A stretch of 64,000 nucleotides of DNA from Latrodectus hesperus. Taxonomy: Eukaryota; Arthropoda; Arachnida; Araneae; Theridiidae. The stretch covers positions 54,072,958 to 54,136,957 of the forward strand of contig CM075853.1 of the NCBI GenBank assembly GCA_037975125.1, in the 5' to 3' direction. The notes beneath the pieces were generated by a model. That model made no database searches, was not told where the DNA came from, and saw nothing but the letters and a program-made list of their open reading frames with translations. The stretch's first letter is position 1. Each line of letters begins with the position of its first letter. Shown one piece after another: positions 24,501-37,262 of the stretch. Made by a program: the position numbers and the translations under genes.

Positions 24501-25824
24501 GATAGGTGTAAAAATTTTAAAATCTCATTCTTTTATTACATTCATTTACTCGTAATTCTCGTAAAATTGTTATTTTATCTTCATCGCTGTGAATATTGTG
24601 ATGCAATTAGTAATAAAAAGCGAAGGATCCTTCAATTAATAGTGTTTTACTGCTTAAAATAGATGACTTTGTTTTCTATTATACGTCTTCATTGCTGATA
24701 TATTAATATTTTTCTGTTCAGAAAAACATGTCTTTATATAAAAGAACAAGAATAGAATTATTCCCTTTCTAAGGATGAAGAATACTTTCTATATACTATT
24801 TTCAGAACTCCATTGAGAAAAGGTAAGTTTTCTTTTCGTAGGATGGTAAAAATGCGGTATTATACAATCCAGCTTGACATTTCCAAGTAGAATTCTTATT
24901 GCAAGTATTTCCATATGATATAATAATTTACTATCAAAGCTATTTTTCTTTACTCTGTAAATCGTAATAGGAAATTTTTCTTAAAAAATTTATAAAAAAA
25001 AGTCATGAGAACATTTAGTGATTTTCAAATAAAATACGTCGAAAGAAAAAATCATAGGAAATACTTCATATTTTTAAATTCCTTTAGCATTTTGAGTAGT
25101 TTAGGAATATATTAGAAGTAAATAGAATATCCTTTAATGAAATCTGAAAATTATGACACAAATTTCGAAAAAAGCATTAAAATAAACCCCATATTAAATG
25201 TAAGATCTAATTTTAATTACAAGCGGTATTGAAGAGAATATATCTGATTGACATTATAAGTCAGAAACAAATGTGATTTTTAGAGATATAAATGAAAGTT
25301 TGAAGATCATATTACAGTAAAATCTGGCTTTGTATGAGATAAAAATTGAGTTGAAAGAGATAATATCCCCAAAAATATTTTACACACAAAGGATTATTAT
25401 AGTTGGACTTGCAGGTTAATGTGATTTTCGAACCAATTAAAACATCTAAGCCGTAATATCTAAGAAGCTTCCTTATGGGTTTGTATTACATTCAGCACAC
25501 CTCCATACTATGTAATTACTGTTTTTTCATGCAATTTTAACAAAATTACATTTATATTATTAAATTATGAAATATCATTTGTATAATAAAACAAATCAGT
25601 TTCTAAAAGTTAAGTTGAAATAAGAGTTATTATTGCTCTTTTTTTCATTAATTATTATCCATTTATACATAATTTTGGATTTGGAATTGATACTTTTCAT
25701 CAGTATTACACTTAAATACCTTTTTCCTTCTTTTTAAAACGAATATATACTTATTGCAACTACACTTCATTCTCATTAAAATTTTTAAAAGAGATTATTT
25801 CTTCTTAAACTAAATTCTGTGGCA
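21531..25824. other. Long AT-rich non-coding stretch
   Basis: No coding, RNA or complete mobile element recognised. A poly-T run lies at about 22493-22515. Confidence 0.6.
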
Positions 25825-26065
25825 CGACAGCCAATGTAGGCCAAGGTCTACAGTGCCCATCTCTGTTTTCATGGCCGAGAGGCACTGGGGTATGTAGCTT
25901 ATATCCTGATCAGGTGGTCAGCCTAATCAGGATATAAGCTAACGCGAAACCCACAGTGTTTAGTTCCCAAGCATGCTTGGTACTCAGTTTATCGATCCAC
26001 TGAAGAGATGAAAGGCTGAGTCGACCTTGCCCAGCCCGAGGATCAAACCTCGGGCTTCATTCCAT
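25825..26065. repeat. Dispersed repeat with a long internal hairpin
   Basis: GC-rich 240-base block with sharp edges in AT-rich DNA, beginning 'ctgtggcacgacagcc'. It contains a perfect 16-bp inverted repeat (25895-25910 with 25926-25941, 15-base loop) and, near its end, 'cccgaggatcaaacctcggg', itself an 8-bp hairpin. The style is that of a structured nonautonomous element; no second copy is present in the window. Confidence 0.5.
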
Positions 26066-26282
26066 CTTAGGTCAATTAATTTTGATATTACTAAATGGAC
26101 AATCTGATAGCTTAAGATTATTTTATGATATTTTAATATATCCACCATATAAAAATTGCATTCATGGAGAAATTTCCATAAACAGTGGGAAGTATTCACG
26201 TGTCTTAAGAGAGAAGCACCCACAAAGACAGAAGAGATTGCAAAAGTCACAAGTATAAAATACAGCTATCGTTGTTAAATAG

Positions 26283-26345
26283 TGACTGGGGATCGAACCC
26301 GGGATCATTCCCTCTGAAGAGCTATATGACCAGAGTTATTGTTAT
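26283..26345 (-). repeat. tRNA-like SINE head (family 2)
   Basis: On the - strand a B box 'GGTTCGATCCC' follows 'gctcttcagagggaatgatccc'. The same order, 'ctcttca' then a G-rich step then a B box, recurs at 42113-42175 (-) and 55786-55860 (+). An intact cloverleaf cannot be drawn. Confidence 0.5.
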
Positions 26346-26394
26346 GTTTGTATTTCATCCTACATTTGAAATTCCAGAGAAATTTGAATTTTTT

Positions 26395-26500
26395 TCCTCT
26401 AGATTCAGTGAAGCACGCGGCTAGATACTGCCATACAGATCACACATGCCCAAGGCGAGACCTGGCTGGAGGATTTTGTCTTGTGACCCGTTCATATTAT
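26395..26500 (+). other. Possible short exon, weak
   Basis: A strong acceptor-like tract ('tttttttcctctag') precedes a Cys/His-containing open stretch ('RYCHTDHTCPRRDL'). No convincing donor follows, so this may be chance. Confidence 0.2.
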
Positions 26501-26639
26501 GAGAAAGTCAATAATTATTCGTTTTCTGAAACACGAAAAAGAATCCTTATGGTGTTATTTTTTATAACTGTGTACTATAAAGTTATCGTCCGCACAGACA
26601 ATGTTATTTTTAAGACTTTCCTTTAAATGAATTATGTAA

Positions 26640-26905
26640 AAAAACAGCGCGAGATCGCTATATTAGATGCGCAGTACTAATGGTAAAAAAACAAGACCAG
26701 CATTGCTTTCGTATTCTAGAGACATAGAACACTCTTCGCTCACCGAATGTTGTCAAAGGTTAAAAAAGAAAGAGATAGTAATCGAGCACGCGAACCGATA
26801 GAATGACCCGAAATCTTCGTGGGAATTGACCCCTCCCTTCACCCCATTGTCTTAAAGTCATCTCCCTATAAAAGTCGATAAACCACTCTCCACAACAGAA
26901 GGAAA
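26640..26905 (+). promoter_or_regulatory. Possible TATA-containing promoter
   Basis: GC-richer block ending in TATAAAAG at 26867-26874, which would place a + strand start near 26895-26905. No downstream gene is recognised, so its target is unknown. Confidence 0.3.
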
Positions 26906-28639
26906 TGTTTAACATTTGCCATTTGTAAAAACCATTGTTCTCATTAAGAAAGAAACCATCGTTCTTAATGACTATCGCCATTTCGATTTGAACCCTTTCC
27001 TATGTTCGGGTGTAAATCTGATAAAAAAAATTTTTTTTCATCAATATTTTCATTTTGAAATTTTAGAGTTTTTCTTAATTATATCTAAGGACTTAATTCG
27101 ACACTTCTTTCCAAATGTAATAATTTAGCTAAACATTTCACAGTCTTTAACTTAAATAGACTATTTGGAAATTAATTCCAAAATCTAAATTTAAACTGCT
27201 CTATCGATTTAGCATTTCAATTTTCCATTAATTAAAATGTTGTGAAACGAAATAATTATTGAAATCTATTTTAAATTAATATTCTGCATACGTTTTCTAC
27301 TCAATTCAAAACATGTAAATGAATTTGAACATATATTTGTTACTATGATAACATTTGAATTAATTTAAACGCATAATAATCTAAGCAATGGTATGAATAA
27401 TTATTTACAATATTAATAATTAATATACTTTTATTTGCTCATCATCTAAAACTTTTTATAAAGTACCATAAGTAAAAAATTTCTTTCATTAAAGCACATT
27501 ATTTTTCTTATAAAAATTGTTAAAAAATTTTATTGCTCAGTTTTTGAATATCAATAATGAAAAGGAAAGAAAGACGCATTAAGTCACTAAAAACATTCTT
27601 AATGTATTCTCTTATTCAAATCAGAAAGAAGTGATAATTTCATACCTCATTTCTACACTGATTTTATCCGTTAGACAATTTTTCATGAAAAACAAAAAAT
27701 ATCACCAGTAGCTTCTTTGTAAATGGAAAGAGATTCCAACTTCATAAACTCTTCTTCCGGTCTCATAATAATGTTTCGAATTTCAAAATATTGACAAAGA
27801 GCAACTCATTCGAAAACTGTAAAAAGAAAATCATTTAAGGGCCAGTATATAAACAAGCGTTTCGATAACATAAATAAAAGGTCATATTTCGATTTTTAAA
27901 AGTTTTTCAAAGAAGAGTTACGAACAAAATATTTCTATTTCAAATATGACGCAATAGAATTTGTTGCTATGCTTTAACTGAAATACATGTAACATAATTT
28001 ATTGTCTGATAAATCATTCCCTTAAACTAATAAATTCGTATATGAAATTAATCTTCACAAGATGTTGACTTAAGCTGATAACATCTGTTCATCTATTAAA
28101 AATTAAAATTCTCTTATGATTTTTTTCATTGATTTGTTTTTACAGGCCATAACAAGTTTTCACTTATCTATTATTAATTTCGTACAAAAGAATAATAAAT
28201 TTTCCTGTACAATTTTAACATTTGTAATAGGATATTCAATATACAATTTTTATCAGTATGTACTTTCATTTATTCAGACATTTTTAATTTGTTTTTATTT
28301 TAAATTAATTGAAAAAAAAGGATTTTTATACGTGCATATATAACTTGTTTTGGTGAATTTCTCCAAGCAAAAACCTGAATATATAACAAAGATAACTCTT
28401 AATATTGTAATCTTATAACTCCGCTAAAGTCTTAATTCATGCATGTAAATAATATTCAGATTACACCACTTTTTATTACTTTCATTATTAAACATAATCC
28501 AAATGATTATATTCCCAACTGTTATTCACTAGTACGCACTAAAATTGTTAGACCAAGAAGAAATGCGAATAACAAAATCATATTTATTGAACAAATGTAT
28601 GATACTGGAAATAACAAGTATTCAAATTTTCAAGAAATT
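26906..28639. other. AT-rich non-coding stretch
   Basis: No gene or element recognised. Confidence 0.6.
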
Positions 28640-29680
28640 TGGCAACAATGATCTTGAGAAAAATCAGTGTGCCCAGAATAACCATTTCTGGCAGAATAAC
28701 TTAATTCGACAAAACTACGCATTGAATCAAATAGAGATTGGTGGATGTATTTATTTGGCTGTCTATGCAGATTTGTCACGATGTCACAATTTATCGACAG
28801 AAGTGATAAGTGTGTGGTGACAAATCAGCTGTCTTCCATTGGTGAGAAATCTGGAAAACATATTAAACAGAGAAGTAGCAAAAAACTTTCTATGTCAAGG
28901 AAAATCTTTACAATATCAGCAACTTGTGGTAGAGCATAATACTTCTGAAAATTGTGTTTTGAAAATCTCAAATAAGGTTAAAGTCACAAGCCTTAACGCA
29001 TCAGTAATGTAATATCCACAGCCCAAATTATCATCGATACAAGCAAGGGTTTCACTCACCTCTTGTTTGTATCGACGATAATTAGGACCATCTCTAAGCA
29101 GAATCAAGATACGTGTGATGACTCGAGTCACACCATCAGTGTGTAAAAGTTCATTGTTAATCATACCATTTTTTGAAGGTGCTACCGTCTGTAAAGTATA
29201 GTGTCAAAGATAATCAAAGACATTATCACCAAGATAATAGTCCGTATTATTGCAAACATAGTCGAATTCTTCATGCAGGCACATTTTGTCCTGAAGACGA
29301 CCCTGTTTCTTGAATCAGAGCTTCTGATGTGTTCGAGTGATTCATAAAGGCCATGTGGTCAACATGTCTATTCTCTCTGCTGCTAGTAAAAGAGAATTGC
29401 TGACATCCAGCACTGTTTCCGCATGGCCATCGTCTATGACCATCGATTCCATGTTCTGCAAGCAATTTTCAAATTTTGACTCAAGCGAGAAGATCAAATG
29501 CTCTGCGGTTGATAATTATCTTGGTAGGCTACAATTCGATTTCTACCAAAGTCAGAAGCGTGCTTGCTTACATAAGATATCACTGCAATTTTTCATCTGG
29601 AAATAATATTCAAATGCAATTTGTGTAAGAGAAACCTTATGAATAATCTTTAAATTTAAACAGATTCCAGGTATCGCTGC
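28640..29680 (-). pseudogene. Decayed pseudogene of an unidentified, mostly helical protein
   Basis: Reading the - strand from about 29680 to 28640, one main frame carries protein-like sequence across about 1 kb, interrupted by several stops (near 29555, 29345, 29205 and 28830) and a frame change near 28925. Clear blocks are 'IAFEYYFQMKNCSDILCKQ', 'VLDVSNSLLLAAERIDML', 'LHEEFDYVCNNTDYYLGDN', 'GPNYRRYKQEVSETLACID', 'ITDALRLVTLTLFEIFK', 'LPQVADIVKIFLDIE' and 'KYIHQSLFDSMRSFVELS'. No splice sites are needed between blocks, so a processed copy or a fragment of a large exon is likely. The Leu-rich helical blocks suggest a repeat-helix protein, but I do not recognise the family. A + strand frame at 29337-29606 is its shadow. 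Confidence 0.6.
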
Positions 29681-30359
29681 TGTCGGCTATTTTGAAAGAA
29701 TGCACTAAAAATATAATCATTTGCATATCACTGTCCGGACATGTAAATTTCACGTATGTAGTATGTCACTTTTTTTGGTGTAGCAGTTTTATTGACTAAC
29801 ATTTATTTAAATATTTGAAGGCACAGAAATATGAATCAAGTCAGATTATATTAATAAAATTTCAAAAAGACAATTAACTTTTTCAACCTTTTACAAACTA
29901 TATATTTGATTTCTGACACCTTTTTTTTCCATACTTATTTATGTCCACCTATTTATTTCATATTTTGTTCCTTTTATAACTTCTTCATTTTACATTTATG
30001 ATGTTCTATAATCACCAGGAAGATTTTGAATGATAGAAACTAAATTTAGAATTATTTGATCACAAAAATTTCTTTGTTGTATTATGTAATTAATTCCATA
30101 AAGTCTGTTGTTATGTTTTTTTAAGCCACTTTGTTCATGAAGTGTTCTTTTTATAAGCACTTATTATTCTTTTTCGCTATGGCAGATTTTAAATATAACT
30201 TTTGTCCACATAAAAACAAGCCATCTGGAGCATGCTTCTTTCAATCCGTTGCAACTTTATCAGTCATTGAATTAAAGTCATGAGCTATTTCGTCATTACG
30301 AACTGATGGAACAATGCATTCTTGGATGAAAAGTGTTTCATGAAACGAACATGAATTAA
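29681..30359. other. AT-rich non-coding stretch
   Basis: Nothing recognised. Confidence 0.55.
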
Positions 30360-30800
30360 GTAATGCGGGCACTTAGGCCGATATGGATACCGTCTTTCCA
30401 TTAGAACAGCGACAAACAAAACAAATTCGAGCGAGGGGCGAAATTTGGGAAGTTGCTAATAGGGTCGGAAAATTTCGCAAACCGGGAAGTAGACTAAATA
30501 AGTAGGTAGTTTAAGTAATGTCGATATCAGAATCGCGACTTACGGATCTCTTTTTTCTTCTCCAATTTATATTTTTTCTTTTCTTTTTTCCCCATTGTTT
30601 TGCTCAGCTGAAGGTACGGCATACCTCCCAGTAACGACAGAACAACAATGGGCGCGATAGGTTTCCGCCTTTATTTAAGAGTGGCCGAATTTTGTGACTC
30701 ATGGGGTCTTCGCGACCCCGACCCTTCTTCGAAAAATAACTTTTATTTTTTACGATTGCAGAAGACGGAAGAAGAGTTAAGTGCGGACAAGAAAACAATT
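30360..30800. other. GC-richer island, function unknown
   Basis: Two GC-rich patches (30360-30500 and 30600-30720) split by a pyrimidine-rich tract. The second includes the hairpin 'ggggtcttcgcgacccc'. Short frames exist on both strands without domain features. Confidence 0.3.
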
Positions 30801-31478
30801 TGTATTTGTTTCAAAGCGTATTTTTTATGACGTCGTTTGGTAAATTGTAAGCTGTCTAAAAATAAGTAACTCCACTCTTTCATTATTTCATTTTTTTTTT
30901 TTTTTACATTTCATGGAATGTCCATAAATTATGACGACTGAAGGAATCCAACAGACTTTATTATGTCATTGTGCAGTTAGATATATTTCTACAAGCAACT
31001 ATGCCTTAGAAAAATGAAGGACATGAAAAATCATCTTTCAGGTCGATTTTCTATTTATGGACTTCTAAAAATAGTAGATTTTGATATTTACGATATCTGT
31101 ATATCTTTAACCACTGAAAAAAAATGTATATAGTGGAAATTAACTTTTTACCATACATAAAAGCTTAGCAAATGTTCATTAAAACAATCTTTATTTAATT
31201 CATTTCAAAAATAAGAAATACCTATATGCTAAAACATATTCATTTACTTTATTACAAATTCATTTTCAAATAAACTCATTTCTCTACATATTCCATCCTA
31301 TGAAAAACAACAAAAAATTTTCAGAAACGTATTTGTAAACTTAAGAACCTTTGATTCGATAGATATAGTAATGAATTCCAAATTTAGATTCACTATTGTT
31401 TTCGTTACATCCATTTGTTATGAAAAAAACTATTTCGAAAAAGAAGTCTAAACTACAGAAGCTTAGGAAATCCTAGGG
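30801..31478. other. AT-rich non-coding stretch
   Basis: Nothing recognised. Confidence 0.55.
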
Positions 31479-32202
31479 CAGGGATGGGCAAAGTACGGCC
31501 AGCGGGCCAACTCCGGCCCGCCGGAAAGTTTTAGGTGGCCCGCGGATAGAATGTTAATTTGTCGATCCAACGGAAATTAAATAAAAATATATATAATTTA
31601 TATATTGTATATCCATCTCTTTCTCTATTTTATATAAATGCTATTTTTTTCTTTCTTTTTTTTCAACGGACTGATGATCTTTTACTTTCTCTATTTTTTG
31701 TTGTACAAAACATAAATCGACAGAAATAGCAAACTCAGATATTGTAATCGTTAAAGTGTTAAAAGTGGAAATTCTTTGTTAGTTATAGCTGTAGACTGGC
31801 GCTAACAAGCATTATCTCTGTCTCAGGGAGCAGACATATGTGAATCCAATGTAGGGGAATTAGACCTCACACTTAGCAGACTGCGCATTTTAAGCTCCTG
31901 TCAGCACAGAAAATCAGTGCTATGTTTGCTTCATCTTATATATGTGAATAAGTGTTTTCAACTGTAGACCTTAAAAATTCAGAAGTAGACTGATAGATAA
32001 GTATTTAGCATCGTTTCTTAGAATCAGTACATCTCACTTCGAACCTCAATATAAGGAACTTTTACAAGAGAAATTGCTCTATTTCCTTCATCTCATTAAC
32101 ATAATTAAATTGTAAAACTTGTATATTGTTTTTAAAATTTTAGAAAATTTATCTTAACCTTTTTTTTTTCTGACCGCGACCGAAAATGTTTGCCCAACCC
32201 TG
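31479..32202 (+). mobile_element. Internally deleted hAT transposon
   Basis: 724-bp element with terminal inverted repeats 'CAGGGATGGGCAAA' and 'TTTGCCCAACCCTG' (one mismatch) and a perfect 8-bp target duplication TCCTAGGG at 31471-31478 and 32203-32210, the hAT signature. On the + strand the right half keeps the C-terminal dimerisation (hATC) part of the transposase in pieces: 'MFASSYICE', a stop, 'VFSTVDLK', then after a frame change 'RLIDKYLASFLRISTSHF' (about 31922-32070). The N-terminal zinc finger and catalytic core are missing. It resembles the hAT elements whose relatives gave rise to ZBED/SCAND3-like genes. Confidence 0.9.
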
Positions 32203-32620
32203 TCCTAGGGGATTTAGAGTGTTAGCGCTTTTTGGTTATAAATTAACAAAACATTTATTTTTTTTTATTTTAGACCTTCGTTGAGGCCAGGCAATACATT
32301 ATCTGCTTGAGCAGAAATCTAACGTTGCGCAGTATTCATATTTAAAATGAAAATTTCATCTTGGTTGATAAATGAGAAGATTACAAGTTTAATAAAGTCC
32401 TTTTTTTCATTCTTCACATGGGTCTCTAAAGCTTTAAAGTGAATTCTGAAATGAGATTATAAACAAAAGTTATCAAAACCCTTTTTTAATTACTAATTTA
32501 ATTAAAATTATAAAATTTAATTACTTCTGCAATACCATTTATTAGATATTTTTATATTTCTGTATATGGATCATACGTTTTACTAAGAATTTCTTCATTG
32601 TATTTTTTATTGTATTTAGC

Positions 32621-32661
<41 letters not shown>

Positions 32662-33378
32662 TTTATATAGATCTTATTTCTAATTTTTGTGATTTTAGTG
32701 AATAGCCCACATGAATCTCAAAATTGGCGATATCAAGAAGGTTTATTAAAACTCACGGACGCTTTCTGTTCGCCAAAATGACAAGCCTAAATTATGGTAC
32801 ATTTTTGCCTATTTATGACATTTTGATGCAAGTGTTTTTCGAGATTTTTTTATAGATATTGAAGTATTTATAGTAGAATATGCATTTACCCATTATTATT
32901 AAATTTGTGCAAATGTACGAATTGTAAAAATCACTCAATTAACACACAGTGAATGCCATGAGAAACATCATCAGTGATTATACAACTATTATAAAATTGT
33001 TTCTTGATTCTATTTCCTAATCAGAACATTCAATGAATTGTTTCTAATTAGGCAACATGCAACAACACATGCAGCAACTCCCGTGGGTCCAATTATCCTA
33101 TATTTTATTTAGATTATCTCCGGTGCTATGGTCTACGAGACTGCAATAATTATGTGAGATAAATTCAAAACTATCCTCTCTCAATTCGATGCGGCCGATA
33201 AAAATTCTGATGGGGAATTATGCAAAGTACCTGATAAAAGCAAAGAGTGCCCAACCCTTTCCATTCTCCAGAAAGCACGCTTGTCGAAGATGAGTGGTTG
33301 GCAACGAAATTATTACGTGATTGTCTTCCGAATTTGCATGTAACGACGTTATTCCGGTGTTATTTTTCCCATACTGAC
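32203..33378. other. AT-rich stretch with (TA)n
   Basis: A (TA)n array at about 32624-32657. GC rises again from about 33060 toward the candidate exon at 33379. Confidence 0.5.
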
Positions 33379-33468
33379 CGTGTGGTGAGTGACGTATTTC
33401 TCCCTGGCCACGAACTGGTTGCCCTTCCTGCAGTTGCGTGCGCTGTGGCAGGAAATACCTCTGATGCA
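33379..33468 (-). CDS. Candidate internal exon, Cys-rich, gene unknown
   Basis: 90-base segment (30 codons) open on the - strand, entered from an acceptor (tatgtctAG, 33470-33469) and left by a donor (ACG|GTCAGT, 33378). Phase 0 at both ends. Codon third positions are strongly GC-biased, against the AT bias of the region. The product includes 'CIRGISCHSARNC' and 'GNQFVAREKYVTHH', with three Cys, suggesting an extracellular protein. A second - strand frame (33218-33469) is also open here but lacks the codon bias. Family not recognised; partner exons are not certain. Confidence 0.45.
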
Positions 33469-36400
33469 CTAGACATAAAACTGTTTTATTTTAGACTATT
33501 TTTAACTAGAGCCGTGTGATTAACTGCTGACTTCCAAGAAAGTTTATGGTGAATTTTATGTGTGTTACCGTTTTTAATTTTTTGGGCTGTTTTTTATTTA
33601 TTTTTTAAAGAATGTGAAGCACGATCGAAAAATATAAACTATTAATGATTTTTGGGGAAATATAATTTTTCTTTTACATTATAAAAATTATTTGCATGAA
33701 TATTTTCTTAAATATTTATATTTAAAAATGTATTTCCTAACATCTACATATGTTCAACGCAAGTTAAAAATGTATTTTAAAATGCATTATTTTTTTGTTG
33801 ATAAAATATTTAGCAATTATTGAAAAAATCCAAGACTTAAACATCAATTATTTTTGTAATATTATGAGTTTTAAATTTAAATTACATTCTCTTTCTGGTA
33901 TGCAATAAAATTAAGTTTTAGGCATTCTCAGAGTAAAATATTTTTTATATACAAATCTCTCGTGAAATTTTGATGAATTATAGACATACTTTGACAATTT
34001 GCATAAAATATATGAAAATTGCATCCTTTAGCAAAAAGCTGTAAACTATATGTTATTTATATATTTATTTTCAATTTGGGATGAGATGTAACACATTTTT
34101 TAACTAGAAATTTAACGTAAGAATTTACATATGGAAAGATTATGATAAAGGAAAGGATAAGGAAAACCATTTAATTGTGAAAATAGTAAACGATTATATT
34201 CTAAAGAGAACTGGAATGCACAAAGCACAAAACCTTGTTTCCCAGTCTTACGAAAGAAACTTAGGACTTAAGGAATCGATTCCACTATATTCAAAATTAT
34301 ATGTATTCATAGAAATCTTACTCTTTCTTTCTATAATTTTCTAGTAATTTTTATATAATCATGATTTTTAAAACAATTACTTTTTTTATTTTTAAGTTCT
34401 AAATTTTAATCAGCATTAATTTTTGGATGTCATTGATTTTTTTTTACTAAAAATTATTAATATATTTGAGCCCATCCATTGAAATATTCCTTCAATGATT
34501 GATGATCTATTTCTGAATGGTAGTCATTCGATGAAAAAGAAATTTTTTTGACTATTTAGATCAAGAAATGAGTAAAAACTGTTCATATAATATCGGTAAG
34601 GGCGATTTTGTTCATTTTTCTGTCATCTTCATTCAAATGCTGAGATCCAAAACTAGCCCATAGTCTATTATTATGATATATTTCGTCGTTGCCTTTTAAT
34701 GTTTATATATAATTAATTTGCAATGAAGAATATGAGACAATATTTTAACTTTTGACTGTGTAAAAATGATTGCTTTCTATGACTGCTAAAAATGATATGT
34801 AAAAATGACTGCTTTATATTTTTTTTTATCACTGATTGCTTTATATTATATTATTATAATGATTGCTTTATATTTTATGTGTAGCATAATAGTAATTTTT
34901 ATTAATTTTGTGTTTAAAATATAAGAAAGAAATTGATGGAGTCTTTAAGAATTGAGGAGAACATCATGGAGCAAAAATATTAAACCTCGTAATTCTGAAT
35001 TACTTTGAAATGACACTGTCGACATTTAAACTGGATCTATTTTTACCAAGTTTCCACAAACTTAATGCAAATGAGATTAAGTTGTACCTTCCAAAATGAT
35101 ATAAGAGAACCCAAACTGTAAACTTTTTCCTGCTTCTCAATTTTGAAACAGTTAAGAGATGAGATTGACATTCAACTGGATACATGCTTTTCCATGATAT
35201 ACTATACCAGCAGGGGCACAAAAGATTCTAGTAATGTTTAAGATGTATCAACCGCTTTCATTATTGTTATCTTTGATTGATAAAAGATTAAAGGAACATA
35301 TTCGAGTTTTCGTATACTTAACGTGCGCATGGGGAGGATATGCCGCCAGCAAGTCAATACCGTGATTCTACGTAGCTGAAAATATAACAGCTGAAGACTT
35401 TTTCTCTTAAGATATTTTGAATATTCATTGTGCTGGTTATCTTTCAAGAGGATTTTCCATAAATAGCGGACCAAACGATGAGTCTTAAGAAATCCAAAAC
35501 ACTCTTTAGCCCTACATTTAGAAATCAGAAACGTAAAATATATCTCCGGTAGTTCAACTAAAGCTAAGATCTAATTTAATACATTTAATTAAAAAAAAAA
35601 ACACGATTCTGCCATTAGACACAAGTGCCCAAACAAGTGATGCTTAGAGCAAATTGTAGATAAATCACTGTGGAATTATAATACATATCTACCACTACTT
35701 TTCCATGCTAAGCGGTGTACATCGAACGTAATCACTACGTATCAACGGTAAATGAATTCTTATAAATTTCGCTTGTCGTAGTATTTGTCATCTGCTTACT
35801 TATCTAAATTTTGTACTTTTAGTACTGTTTCTATTTACATGAAACAGTTTCTTGGCCATTACTCTGCACAGCGGCTTGATTTTCATTCAAAAAAATACTA
35901 TATGTCATTTTTAATGAACTGTTCGGTAAAACAATGACTATAATATTTCATTTCATCACCATTTCTATTTCCGGTCAAGAAATAATTCTCAAGAAATAAT
36001 CCTGCAACCTTGAGATTTTTAAAATTCTCATAAGAGGTTCACAGAAAGGTCTTTACGAATTGTGAGATAAGATAACAAATTGTGAGACATTAACAGACGT
36101 TGCCCGCCCATTTTTGTGCAAAATGAAACTAGGTCGATTCGGTTGTTTTTTCCGTGACACTAATTTCAAAATCCTTAGAATCTCAGCGTATTTGAAGTCT
36201 ATGGATTTATACGTAACTGTTCCTGATACGATCATTAAAGTGACACAAAGCTGTATTTTCAGATGAAATCTTGTGCAAACGCGAAAACTGGGGTTTCTAA
36301 AGAAATTTGTTCTTATTGCGCAGAATCCTTCTCTGTGTATTAAAAAATGATAAATAAGGCTTTGATTATCAATACAAATTGTAAAGGGAGGTATGATTCA

Positions 36401-36842
36401 TATAAAGTTAGAGAAGGAAACTCATGGTCAATAATGAAAACATTAAGATAAATATGATTTTGAAAATTTTAATGTCTTAAAATGTCTCACAATGATAAAA
36501 ATTATAAAAAATAAATAGTTTTATTATAATTTAAAATATATATAAATGTTTGTGTGTTTGATGTATTTTAATTCGTAATGATTTAATATATAAAAATGAA
36601 AAAAAATTATAAGTTAAAAAAGAGAGTATTTCACATAGTTTCTCTAAAATGGTTCAAAACGCGCAACAAATTCAAAGCGAATTGACTGATTGAGCTTGGA
36701 TCTATGTATGTTATAAGAAAAATAATGAAATAATTTTTTTACCTATACATAAATAAATTAGAGTTTCTTTTTATTTATCGAAATTAATTAAATGTTGCTA
36801 AAATTTCTTAATAAAAAGTAAAAAAAAGTTGTAAGCAAAATG

Positions 36843-36844
<2 letters not shown>
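33469..36844. other. AT-rich stretch, possible degraded coding remnant
   Basis: Around 34990-35520 the - strand carries scattered protein-like pieces in changing frames ('ECFGFLKTHRLVRYLWK', 'GIDLLAAYPPHAHVKYTK', 'GIVYHGKACIQLN'), perhaps a pseudogene, not identified. A degenerate 'gattgctttatatt' repeat occurs at 34765-34880. Confidence 0.3.

Positions 36845-36912
<68 letters not shown>
36845..36912. repeat. (TA)n microsatellite
   Basis: 68 bases of TA repeat. Confidence 0.98.
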
Positions 36913-36914
<2 letters not shown>

Positions 36915-37039
36915 GCAAGATTGGATATAGAACTGAAAAGTACAAGAATAGATAAAAATATTTATGCTTAGTAATACATTCAGCGCAAAAGCAGCTAAAA
37001 TAGAATTACTAAAATATAATTATAATATATTTTATAAAA

Positions 37040-37262
37040 TTAATAATGAAATATTAGATAGAGAATAATACATTTAAAATACAATGAAAATACCAAATGG
37101 AGAATAATAATATATTCATAAAGTTAAAAATTAGATGGAGAATAATACATTGAAAATACCAAATGGAAAACAATACATTGAAAATATTACACTCGAAATA
37201 CGAAAATAGTTGGAAAAATGTTTAAAATTTCAAATAGTTGGAAAAATGCTTAAAATTTCAAA
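37040..37262. repeat. Short tandem duplications
   Basis: A 28-base unit ('agttggaaaaatg..taaaatttcaaa') occurs twice in tandem at about 37207-37262, after three looser copies of 'agagaataatacatt..aaaatac'. Likely local slippage. Confidence 0.7.

Noticed and set aside
25895..25941. Transcription terminator or microRNA hairpin
   Set aside because: It lies inside a sharply bounded repeat-like block; microRNA hairpins are not perfect 16-bp arms with a 15-base loop, and no gene ends here.
26283..26345. tRNA gene
   Set aside because: B box present but no acceptor stem, D arm or full anticodon arm can be paired; SINE head preferred.
37040..37262. CRISPR-like array
   Set aside because: Repeats are few, unequal and AT-rich without spacers; this is eukaryotic DNA.
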